Source of the DNA: UBA6059 sp965227155
GTDB taxonomy: Bacteria > Bacteroidota > Bacteroidia > Cytophagales > Cyclobacteriaceae
Assembly (NCBI GenBank): GCA_965227155.1
Contig: OZ245731.1
Location: 434,001-498,000, forward strand
Reading direction: 5' to 3'
Length of the DNA stretch: 64,000 bases
Shown here in pieces: positions 19,601 through 27,300 of the stretch; the stretch's first letter is position 1, and each line of letters starts with the position of its first letter. The translations under genes were made by a program, and so were the position numbers. The notes below the pieces were generated by a model. It ran no database searches and was not told the DNA's origin. It saw only the letters and a program-made list of their open reading frames with translations.

Positions 19601-20677
19601 TTCATCAAATCCCTGGAAAAATATTCCGGTAGAGTTTATTCTCGTTTCATTTGGGTTAGCAGAATTGCTTAATCTTAAATTACCTTCTTTTCCTAATTCA
19701 TTACCAACCGGGTTTCCACTTTGATCTGTTGCAAATACTGCTGTATTGGTCATTTCCAACGATATTTCACCGTTCTTGTCAAATGCTCTCAGGAAAGCGG
19801 CATCCTCCTGATTATCGAGGTTGATTTCCAGGCGGTCGCTATCATCGATCTCACTTTTTACATTCAATGAATTCACTGAGAAGTTTGGTAGACCACCTTC
19901 AATATCCAGCTGACCAGTAATCTTTACATCACCCTGGAACCAGCCGGCCCAGTTTTCCTGAGATGCGCCTGATGCTGTTCCATACACACCAAAGCTTTTC
20001 GTTCCTCCGATACCTCGACCGAATACACCATAGTTATTGTTTTGGTTATTCCTAGCATCTCCATATAAACCGTAATTCTCCGAATTAGGACTAGTATTGC
20101 CATTACCAAAAGCTTCCCCCCAGACGCCAGCATTATATAATCTATTGTTACCATTGGCTGTACTTCTTATACCATTGATGTCACCGGTAGTTGTACCGTC
20201 CCCGGTTACTAAAATTCGGACTCCAGTCACCACATTTTCATAATCAGGATCAACATTTTGATTGATGATTAACCCATCGGCATTTTCACCATCTGCTGTA
20301 GTATTATACTCAAAGCTGTTCAGTTCTTTCACTATAGGCGCATATAACTCTACAGGACTTAAAACCTGTCCGCCTACAGCTACAATCAACTGGCGACTAT
20401 CTACACCGAAAAATATATCCTCAGGAAGAGGTGTCTTGGAACCTAAAACTACTGCGTAGAGACCGTTAGTAACTTGCACTGCCTCGGCACCCACATAGCT
20501 TTCTGTCCATTGCGTGCCATCCACATCTATAGAGAAGACCATCTCACGGGTCCCATCTACCGGTGTGCCATTTTCTAATAATTTGCCCTGAAAGGGGATT
20601 TTTTGAGCCATAGCTGACGTAGATAAGATTGTCATAGCCAGCATAGCCATAAGTTTAATCGTAGAGGTAAGTTTCAT
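16694..20677 (-). CDS. Fibre-like exoprotein with C-terminal peptidase S74 intramolecular chaperone
   Basis: A 1,327-residue protein. A signal peptide (MKLTSTIKLMAMLAMTILSTSAMAQ) and a small conserved N-terminal beta domain (IPFQGKLLENGTPVDG) are followed by a long Gly/Asn/Asp-rich beta region with recurring GVYG, NWAGWF(D/Q)GDV and GISGD motifs, like trimeric fibre stalks. At about residue 1190 comes the S74 domain (ALSDRNLKENI, YDWKD, IGVIAQEVEEIYPEFV, VNYAQMVAVLIESIKEL), then a coiled coil. S74 domains trimerise fibres and cleave themselves before the Ser of the SD motif using a Ser-Lys pair; both residues are present. There is no T9SS sorting domain, unlike its two operon partners. It is the first gene of the operon. 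Phage tail spikes share this domain, but no phage genes are nearby. Confidence 0.85.
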   Translation of the reverse strand: MKLTSTIKLMAMLAMTILSTSAMAQKIPFQGKLLENGTPVDGTREMVFSIDVDGTQWTESYVGAEAVQVTNGLYAVVLGSKTPLPEDIFFGVDSRQLIVAVGGQVLSPVELYAPIVKELNSFEYNTTADGENADGLIINQNVDPDYENVVTGVRILVTGDGTTTGDINGIRSTANGNNRLYNAGVWGEAFGNGNTSPNSENYGLYGDARNNQNNNYGVFGRGIGGTKSFGVYGTASGASQENWAGWFQGDVKITGQLDIEGGLPNFSVNSLNVKSEIDDSDRLEINLDNQEDAAFLRAFDKNGEISLEMTNTAVFATDQSGNPVGNELGKEGNLRLSNSANPNETRINSTGIFFQGFDEEANAYIGYNWADGGPDFFTQSTRGALFLWGDVATRDLLNGQDIRRVDLKVADDGTGKDIGQLQLRGPWEGDNRLVDAGGYIDDNDNYKGYISLLGSDGSEFTITSDGLETTLPDTVKRNFNTGDPQGTTFAVVAEGEGGNDNVAFSAVARAADGFNTGIWGKANGNATNTNPQYGVYGEATSDGNDGFVQGTTGVAGGTGTGARYGLRGDVSGTNSGFTVAVRGLNNADAVVDGGNFGGNFDTRGNGVTGVRNVGVSGRAFKNAGQNIGLYGSASDGDENWAGWFDGDVQINGNQIGLGKKNWEPTPERPYFSLRSTSDVEDTNNADCDDPNTQEIEYCRYFPDMIWMEVTDDGQGNEMGAISLRSSDGKDFRLDANGISGDISVNKADNEFRVESDGNGRVFLSANNDNGTRWGRISVNSPSDLDNIFLDYKTWETDPNLPYFRMNGSQELVGDPCDHDGDPNTPDQPCNYRPDLIWMNVAQWEDQGNPTEQVGEIRLRSTSGADFGINAYGFTGSLGDTQFANDKISLRTGSREVFDQNGGTGEFYDIAEIAVGNDAWNNGIILSDDAGGEILLRSNDANGVRLNGDEGAGYFSGDVSAFNNGIVLNSSTRDVLDQNGDPTGDTYEVAQINVGGDSWNNGVVISDDAGGELMLNSNGNLRIRLEGDGGSGYFAGSLTARNNFNLGGGTLDNDQAFMRVDTDGTDDWGVLRLESNFGDFAELDGTGSLNVSQNISVGTSRIDLNNAYFTTNISSGDYTSLNSTIGDGSPNTNNGGQLSLSGISETSGIRMYGEFLDGDQNPVSHIALDDNSGSYIYLWGRGDISASGNISSPNITALSDRNLKENIFPLNKSLEKVLQLRGVSYDWKDDKYGAEKEIGVIAQEVEEIYPEFVHTNDEGMKSVNYAQMVAVLIESIKELNAKIVTLETENASLKSSLAEVEGLKSQMKNLESLVAKLVNNDNVASSQQ

Positions 20678-20875
20678 ATAAGTAAGGGTTTGTATAATCG
20701 CTTAATGAATATCAATGGAATAGGTAACTATTCATTCAAGTTGATTTGAACTGAATTTTTACACTATTCTAGGCTTTTCCCTCGTCCGTAGCAATTCCAC
20801 TTTGTAGATAGCCTAAATACTTTGTGGAGGTTCAATTTTTCTTTGTGAGGGAAAAGATGGAATCTGCTTGGTTAA
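20678..20875. other. Upstream region of the exoprotein operon
   Basis: About 200 bp of AT-rich DNA between the S74 gene start and the heptamer array. It should hold the promoter of the three-gene operon, but I could not place a convincing -33/-7 pair. Confidence 0.4.
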
Positions 20876-21045
20876 GGTCCGACTGTCGTCTGACCTAATG
20901 GAGTTGTGTCGGACGGTAGTCAGACGCATTGTTATCTTGAACGGTCCGACTATTGTCTGACCTAAAGGAGTTGCGTCAGAAGATTGTCAGACACATTATT
21001 TTCCTCAGAGGGGGAACTTTCATACGGTCTGACTATCGTCCGACC
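20876..21045. repeat. Phased GTCNGAC heptamer array
   Basis: Heptamers GTCNGAC start at 20877, 20888, 20908, 20919, 20944, 20955, 20975 (last base changed), 20986, 21027 and 21038. They form five pairs, each exactly 11 bp apart, with adjacent pairs 31 bp apart in the first two units. Units begin GGTC at 20876, 20943 and 21026. Each pair is an inverted repeat except at the central base, so it could also fold as an RNA hairpin. The array lies between the LytTR gene (ends 21056) and the start of the exoprotein operon. Operator array, terminator region or dispersed repeat are all possible. Confidence 0.75.
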
Positions 21046-21055
21046 TGGAGGTTCA

Positions 21056-21778
21056 TTATAGGTGATTTAAAGATTTTAAGAAATCACTCTTGTAGCTGGA
21101 GCTTAAGGGGATTTCCATTTTTCCTACATATATAGCGCTTGCATTGAAAGAGTCAACCATTTTCAGGTTTACGATAAAGGACCGGTGTACCCTTACAAAA
21201 ATCGGATTATCGATTTTAGCGAGGAAAGTTTTCAAATTTATGGCTAGCGTATATGTTTTTCGCTGGACGTGGAGTCTACAATAGCTACCAAAAGCTTCAA
21301 TATAGGCGATATCTTCCAACATCACCTTGGTAAACTGGTCGTCCGTTTTTACAAACAGCCGATCCTTAAGAAATTCTGTGATTTTGCTATGCTCGGCATG
21401 ATTACCATTCAATTGCTGAGCAGCCATTTTTACGGTGGTCAATATCCCTTTGGCCGTGAACGGTTTTGTTAAATAGGCAAAAGGATGGATAGCAGCAGCT
21501 CTCTGAATGATTTCGTCCTGATCATAGGCCGTAAGAAAAATGATTTTGGTATCATATCTGTCCTGGAGCTTCCTGGCCAGTTTTATACCGTCTTCCCCAG
21601 TATTCAAATTAATATCCAATAAAGCAATATTAGGTGCTCGTGATGCTGCCAGGCGTAAAGCTTCATCAGCAGTTGCAGCACGCCCTATTACTTCGTAATT
21701 AGCATCATTTAATATCTCTAATAATTCTTCTGCTACGAGCGTTTCGTCCTCGGCAATGAGCAATTTCAATGCTTTCAT
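21056..21778 (-). CDS. LytTR-family response regulator
   Basis: A 240-residue two-domain response regulator. The REC domain (1-120) has the acidic pair Glu10/Asp11, phospho-acceptor Asp55 (LLDINL), Thr83 and Lys105 (TKPF). The C-terminal LytTR DNA-binding domain (about 140-240) has FVKTDDQFTKVMLEDIAYIEAFGSYCRLH and FVRVHRSFIVN. It is divergent from the 7TMR-DISM kinase gene and is probably its partner. Its downstream neighbour is the exoprotein operon, separated by the GTCNGAC array, so that operon is a candidate target (inference). The DNA-binding domain resembles that of the regulator at 42976. Confidence 0.92.
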   Translation of the reverse strand: MKALKLLIAEDETLVAEELLEILNDANYEVIGRAATADEALRLAASRAPNIALLDINLNTGEDGIKLARKLQDRYDTKIIFLTAYDQDEIIQRAAAIHPFAYLTKPFTAKGILTTVKMAAQQLNGNHAEHSKITEFLKDRLFVKTDDQFTKVMLEDIAYIEAFGSYCRLHVQRKTYTLAINLKTFLAKIDNPIFVRVHRSFIVNLKMVDSFNASAIYVGKMEIPLSSSYKSDFLKSLNHL

Positions 21779-22075
21779 TTTCTGCTAGGTAGTAAGATCC
21801 AATTAACTAAGCTGGTAATCCTTGTGTTTTGGGGATTTATAATCTCCCAATCCAATAATATAAAACTACTCAAATTGATCAGGTCAACATCTGCTACAAT
21901 TATGCATTAACCTTTATAAAACTTTAATGTAATCACCGTGGAAAAGTAACTATTGGACAGTAAATAATTAGTTAGGTTCTGATTATTTCATTCTAGCTTG
22001 CAAGTAAGATCTAAACTTCAAGGTAGGCTATACAACCAAAGTGGTGGTATTTTAGCAAGATTGCCAATATTAAAA

Positions 22076-23893
22076 ATGTTTCTATTACTATTTACGATAC
22101 TTTTAGAAATTCCATCCATTGAGTTGTCAGATCCTCAAGCGTATATTGATATCAATTCCTTTACCAAAGTATATCATACACCCGATACGCTTACAGGTAT
22201 AGAAGCCTATTTACGTATAAAGCATGACCAAATGCCACTGCTTGGTGCTGTACAAAAAGCACCTTCGTCATTATCTGAGCATAGCTTCTGGATACTATTC
22301 AAAACCATCAATTTAAGCAGTAAAGAAGAAGTATATCATATCAATTTCACTTTCAACAGAACCGATTCGCTCACACTTTATGAAATTGATGATACCGTTA
22401 GGTTACAGTATAAAACAGGGGATGTATTTCCGTTTGACCAAAGGCCGGTACAGTACCGTAGCTTTATTTTCCCGATTGCATTAAAGCCGGGCGAAGAAAA
22501 AACCTGGCTTTTAAATGCAGATAAGCGGGGTACTATTGACCGATTTCCAATGCGCATCATGTCAGCCTCCTTTTTTGAGCAATTTAAGTCCTCCGAGTCT
22601 ATACGCTTTGGGCTTTCTTTTGGATTTTTTCTTACAGTGGCGCTTGTATCTTTTTTTATAGGTATTGGTACGCGAAAAACCGTCTTTGTCTTTTATGGCC
22701 TCTATGCTTTTTTTATCGGTATCTATTTGCTCAATGGAGAGGGACTATTTTTTCAGTATATCACGCCACACTGGCCGGAGTTCAATTACTACAATCTGCT
22801 GGTTTTCGGGTCGTGGGCCATGGTATTCTTTTCCTTTTACGGCTTGTATTTTTTCAGACCATTCGATGTACAAAGCCACATCAGAAGGCTGCAAATTATC
22901 GTGAGTTTTGCCCTGATCGCTATCGTGAATATTCCCTTTTTATTATCGGTGATAGGACCCGAAGCACTTCGACAGTGGTTGATTGATCAATATACCTACC
23001 CAATGATTGGTAATTATATAGGTGTATTGCTCATTTTTATATTCAATTTTATCCATGCGCTTTCAGCAATAAAGAATTCCGGTTGGCTAAGCCCTATCTT
23101 TTTAACAGGCATGTTGGCCTCCTTTAGTGGTATCACATATTCCATTCTGGTGGATAATGCTGTGATAGATGATAACTTTTTTACGGACAATTCTGATGCT
23201 ATCTTGATTGGGTTCCTTATCGAAGTAGCCCTTTTGTCTATCGCCATGGTTATCTTCCTGCAACGAACACTCGATCCAAAAATTGCCAATTTTCATAAAG
23301 CCAAATACCGTGAGCTGCATCACCGCGTAAAAAATAATCTACAGGTGATTTCAAGCCTGATGAGCCTTCATGCCAGGCAGTCGGGCGACGAAACAGTGAC
23401 TAAAATAGTAGCCAACAGTAGAGAGCGCCTGCAGGCCATGTCATTGGTGCACCAGCAGCTTTATTTGCAGGATGATATAGATTCCATGGATATCAAAGCA
23501 TACCTGGAAACACTGGTCAAGCACCTTCATCGAGTTTACAATGATCAGGATCGGGTAGCTGTAGAAACCCATTTTGAGTCTCATTTTTTAGATATCGATA
23601 CCATAACCAATGTGGGTATGATTGTCAATGAATTGATCATCAATGCCTTTAAATATGCTTTCCCGGAATCTACTAATCCTTGCATAGTATTAAGTTTCCA
23701 ACAAAAGCAAAACTGGTTTTTATTGGAAATCAGAGATAACGGTATAGGATTGCCCGAGCAAGCTGAGGCAGGACCTGAAAAGTCATTTGGTTTAAGGCTG
23801 GTTGAGTTGTTGGTTGAAAAGCTGCAGGCAGAAATGTCTGTCAATGCAGAACAGGGCTTGCATTACACCATTCGGTTTCAGGCAAAAAACTGA
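22076..23893 (+). CDS. 7TMR-DISM sensor histidine kinase (HisKA_2 type)
   Basis: I chose the first ATG, at 22076 (605 residues), which gives a signal sequence (MFLLLFTILLEI); an in-frame TTG at 21998 would add 26 residues. A periplasmic 7TMR-DISM extracellular domain (about 40-180) is followed by seven predicted membrane helices (about 185-390), then a HisKA_2 dimerisation domain with the phospho-accepting His in YRELHHRVKNNLQVISSLMS, and a HATPase_c domain (NELIINAFKYAF, DNGIGLP, FGLRLV). It should sense an extracellular carbohydrate-like or envelope cue and phosphorylate the divergent LytTR regulator. The 219-bp gap to that gene holds both promoters. A damaged copy of this gene's 3' end lies at 24190-24285. 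Confidence 0.9.
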   Translation: MFLLLFTILLEIPSIELSDPQAYIDINSFTKVYHTPDTLTGIEAYLRIKHDQMPLLGAVQKAPSSLSEHSFWILFKTINLSSKEEVYHINFTFNRTDSLTLYEIDDTVRLQYKTGDVFPFDQRPVQYRSFIFPIALKPGEEKTWLLNADKRGTIDRFPMRIMSASFFEQFKSSESIRFGLSFGFFLTVALVSFFIGIGTRKTVFVFYGLYAFFIGIYLLNGEGLFFQYITPHWPEFNYYNLLVFGSWAMVFFSFYGLYFFRPFDVQSHIRRLQIIVSFALIAIVNIPFLLSVIGPEALRQWLIDQYTYPMIGNYIGVLLIFIFNFIHALSAIKNSGWLSPIFLTGMLASFSGITYSILVDNAVIDDNFFTDNSDAILIGFLIEVALLSIAMVIFLQRTLDPKIANFHKAKYRELHHRVKNNLQVISSLMSLHARQSGDETVTKIVANSRERLQAMSLVHQQLYLQDDIDSMDIKAYLETLVKHLHRVYNDQDRVAVETHFESHFLDIDTITNVGMIVNELIINAFKYAFPESTNPCIVLSFQQKQNWFLLEIRDNGIGLPEQAEAGPEKSFGLRLVELLVEKLQAEMSVNAEQGLHYTIRFQAKN

Positions 23894-24186
23894 CTGAATC
23901 AAGCACGATTGCATCGTGTTCGGGTGAAAATGGTTAGCATAAACCTTACAGGTTTATAGTCAGACTTAAGCAGTACAATCATGAACCTCAACAGTTGTTG
24001 CGTAAAAAACCTGTAAGGTTTTAGAGCGTAGCACGCATTCGGAAATGCGCGCTAACATGATACTGATGCTTCGGGAGAACCGGGTAATGACGGGATTCTT
24101 AATCGAGCGCGGCTGCATTTCATTTACGTTTTTATTTCAATAAACCAATCAAAATACTAAACCATTTTCAGAACGACAGAGGCTTT
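23894..24186. other. Intergenic stretch carrying a composite repeat element
   Basis: No gene. It holds a copy of the repeat family described at 23901 and a GAACCGGGTAATGACGG segment at about 24077-24110 that recurs near 44231-44266. The whole stretch separates the kinase gene from a degraded copy of its own 3' end. Confidence 0.6.
23901..24022. repeat. Dispersed palindromic repeat, copy 1
   Basis: It starts with GCACGATTGCATCGTGTTCG, contains AAACCTTACAGGTTT and TCAGACTTAAGCAGTA, and ends with AAAACCTGTAAGGTTTT, the reverse complement of its first palindromic arm. The two arms could pair into one long hairpin. Copies lie at 43991-44108 and, without the leading part, 44298-44380. Confidence 0.75.
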
Positions 24187-24189
24187 CGG

Positions 24190-24285
24190 CTGGTTAGCTG
24201 TTGGTTGAAAAGCTGCAGGCAGAAATGGTCGTAAATGCAGAGCAGGGCTTGCATTACACCATCCCCTTTCAGGCAAAAAATTGAT
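24190..24285 (+). pseudogene. Degraded second copy of the kinase gene 3' end
   Basis: The sequence matches 23803-23893, the last 30 or so codons of the 7TMR-DISM kinase, including LVEKLQAEM, VNAEQGLHYTI and FQAKN then stop. One base is missing near its start (GTTAGCTGTTG against GTTGAGTTGTTG), and several bases differ. No start or upstream coding part is present. It is the trace of a duplication, or of a lost paralog, on the far side of the repeat element. Confidence 0.75.
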
Positions 24286-24287
24286 CA

Positions 24288-24323
24288 ATAAAAAAAGCCA
24301 CCCCATAAAGAGGCAGCTTTTTC
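24288..24323 (-). terminator. Rho-independent terminator of the giant adhesin gene
   Basis: On the minus strand AAAAAGCTGCCTC pairs with GGGGTGGCTTTTT (G-U wobbles), followed by more T. It begins about 23 bp after the adhesin stop at 24346. It may also serve the kinase gene arriving from the other side. Confidence 0.7.
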
Positions 24324-24345
24324 GTTGTTGTAGATTAGGTTGATT

Positions 24346-27300
24346 CTATTTGATTATAATCTTCCTGAAGAATACTTCCTGGCTTGCATTCTGTATTCTC
24401 AATAAATATACACCTGCTTTTATCAGAGAAACATCATACTGATCTGCTGCTATTGGCTCCAACCTTTGGATGATCCTACCGTCAAGCGTCACTAAGGCTA
24501 TTTCTTCGATGGCTTCACCATTATTGATCACATTAATGAAATGATCAGCAGGTGTAGGGTAAATCTCAAAATAATCGGAAGCAAAGGATTCAAGACCGGT
24601 TACAATCAGGATTATGTTGGAAACAGATCCATCCGTTCCGATAACGGTACGGATACTCATTTCGCGTGATCGATTGGTTACCTCCAATACCGATAGATCA
24701 AAATTCAACAGTATGTCATCATGCTCTATCCAAATTGAATAGTCGCCCGGTGCGATATTTTCAAAGTTGAATTCACCTTCCTGGTCAGTAATTTCTTCTC
24801 GAACCACTTCACCAGATTCGTTGACAAGGTAAATAACTGTGTTTGACATAGGATCACCGCCCTGAAGCTCACTGTTTAGTGTACCTGTTACATCAATAGG
24901 TCCCTGACTAGTTCCAAAAACCTTGTCCTGTAAGCTAATGGTATAATCTGTAGCTTGTGTGGCAGCAAGATTGAACATAGTGGCATTTGGCAACACTATC
25001 TCATCACCTAGAAAGGTATTGAAATATTGACTCCTCAGAACCTCCTCCGGACTTGCCTTTATGGTAAGGTTACCAACATCTACATTGTTGAAGATTGACC
25101 TACCATTTTCATCGGTGATAGCTGTCTGTAGAATTATAGGATTGAAATCCATGCCAATCAGCTCTACCATAATACCAGATATAGGTGCACCATCAGCATC
25201 AGTGACCGTTATGGTGACTTCTTTACCGACAACATCAACAGTTGATGGAATAAAATCGAAATCATATTTAGCAGAAATGCCAGGCACAAACTCCAATTCG
25301 TAATTGCCAATAGGTGTAGCAACTGTAGTGTTATTAATGAACATCGGTAACACTTCGAGATCAGCAACACCATCTGCAAGCTTAAACCCTTCTATCAGTA
25401 TTTCATGCTCCGGGTTATCATCACCTACTGCCCTGCTAACATTTGCAGTACTTACAGTTAGAGTAGCTTTTTCGATTTCCAGCACCCCTGGCTGATATTG
25501 AATCTCATAAAGCGCTGATGACACTTCCGACAATACTATATCATACAAGCCAGGCAAAGATTCTGGTAAAGCCTCTAGAGTAGCAACCGGTAGTTCACTG
25601 AGCATTTCTGCATTATGGTTGAAGACAAATCCATTGTAAATGATTTCCAATTCCGGATTATCATCGCCATAATCTCTTTGGTAATCCTCAGTTGCAATGG
25701 TCAACAATGCCTTCTGCGGTTGGATGGTGAATGCTTGTGACTCAGCAGGCATATAAGTCAGGTCACCCGGTTGTAAAACGCGCAGCGTAATCTCATTCAA
25801 ACTGTTGATCGTGAGCGAATTGCCAACTAAAGTAGCATCACCAGACAATAGCTCATATTCAGGCTGAAGACCACTGGTAGCCACAGCGTTGAGACTAATT
25901 ACATCACCATACCTAATAACATCGGGTAAATTGAGCGATAAAGTCTGACTCACTCGGTCATCGATCACTGTATAGGTGAAGCTTTCTTCCAAAGGCAGCC
26001 AGTTTGCATTGCCTTCCTGTGTTACGGTAATCGTCACCTCTCCAGGCAGTCCCGTTAGGAATATACCTTCAGTTTCACTATATGATGCCTCTCCCCCCAC
26101 TTCAATGGTTAACGGAAGATCTGAGTTTACTGAAGGCGTAAATTCAAATCCGGGTAAAGATGTGAGCAATTCAGGCATTTCATCGATGGTCAAAACCTGC
26201 GTTGCTTTACCAACCAATACCGTAATCTCCTCTCTCGCTGCGTTAAAGTTCAGGTTCCCATCCTGATTGGCCGCTAGAATAACTATTCCTGTACCGGTGA
26301 ATTCTACTCTATCATTGAGAGGGCCGGTTATTCTGGCAGGTCCAACTACCACGGAATAATAAACCTCAAGCCCTGATGAAGCGGTGGCATTTAATGCTAT
26401 GACATCACCGAAGACTGCATTTGATATCCTTTCAAAATCGATGCTCTGCGCTCTTTTGGTTACTGATAAGATTCCATCGACAAGTATGATTTCATAGTTG
26501 TCTGCAGCCCCTCCGGCCAGTACGATAGGGTAACTGCCCGGCTCACTACTGCGAGTGGCAGTCGTACTAATTTGAGGTAGCTGGATATCATTCTCACTAT
26601 CTTCAAACTGGAACCCTGCTACAGTAAACTCTAGTGTGGGGTTATCGGTACCCTGAAGCCTTGATTGATTAAGCGCTGTGAACGTTAATGGTGCCTTTTC
26701 AATGGAAAGTGAACCATTAGTGAAGTTGAGCTCATAATTATTACCAGCACCCAATGTACCTTTTTGGATGGCATAAATACCAACTGATTCTCCTGTACTT
26801 CGGGTTAAAGCACCACTTAATGCATCATTGGCGACTAAATCGCTCTCTACAATTTGATAGGTGAACTCAGGGTCTTCAGCACCATAAGTTTTTACTAGCT
26901 GATCTGCCACTACATTGAGCGGTCGTTTACTGATCTCAAAATCAGCTCCGATAAAGTTGATCAGGTAATTTTCGCTAGCAGTGAGGCTGCCTTGTGTAAT
27001 GGCATAAGTACCCACATTTTCACCAGTCTCTCTCGCTAAATTACCAGACAATTGGTCACCAAATACCAGTTCACCATTGGTGATGGAGTACACTAGTGTA
27101 GGATCATCATTACCATAGGTTTTGGTATTCGCCTCAGCGGTGATCGTCAGTGTTTGTGGATTTATGGTAAACTGTCCGGTACTAAAGCTCAGGCTATAAT
27201 TTTCAGAAACCGACAATGTACCTATACCAATTTCATATGGCCCTACAGTCTCACCCTCACTTCTGGAAAGGTTTCCGGTTATAACATCCCCCTCAACCAT

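Noticed and set aside
16694..20677. Prophage tail spike
   Set aside because: The S74 domain occurs in phages, but this protein has a Sec signal peptide and sits in an exoprotein operon; no phage capsid, portal, terminase or integrase is in the window.
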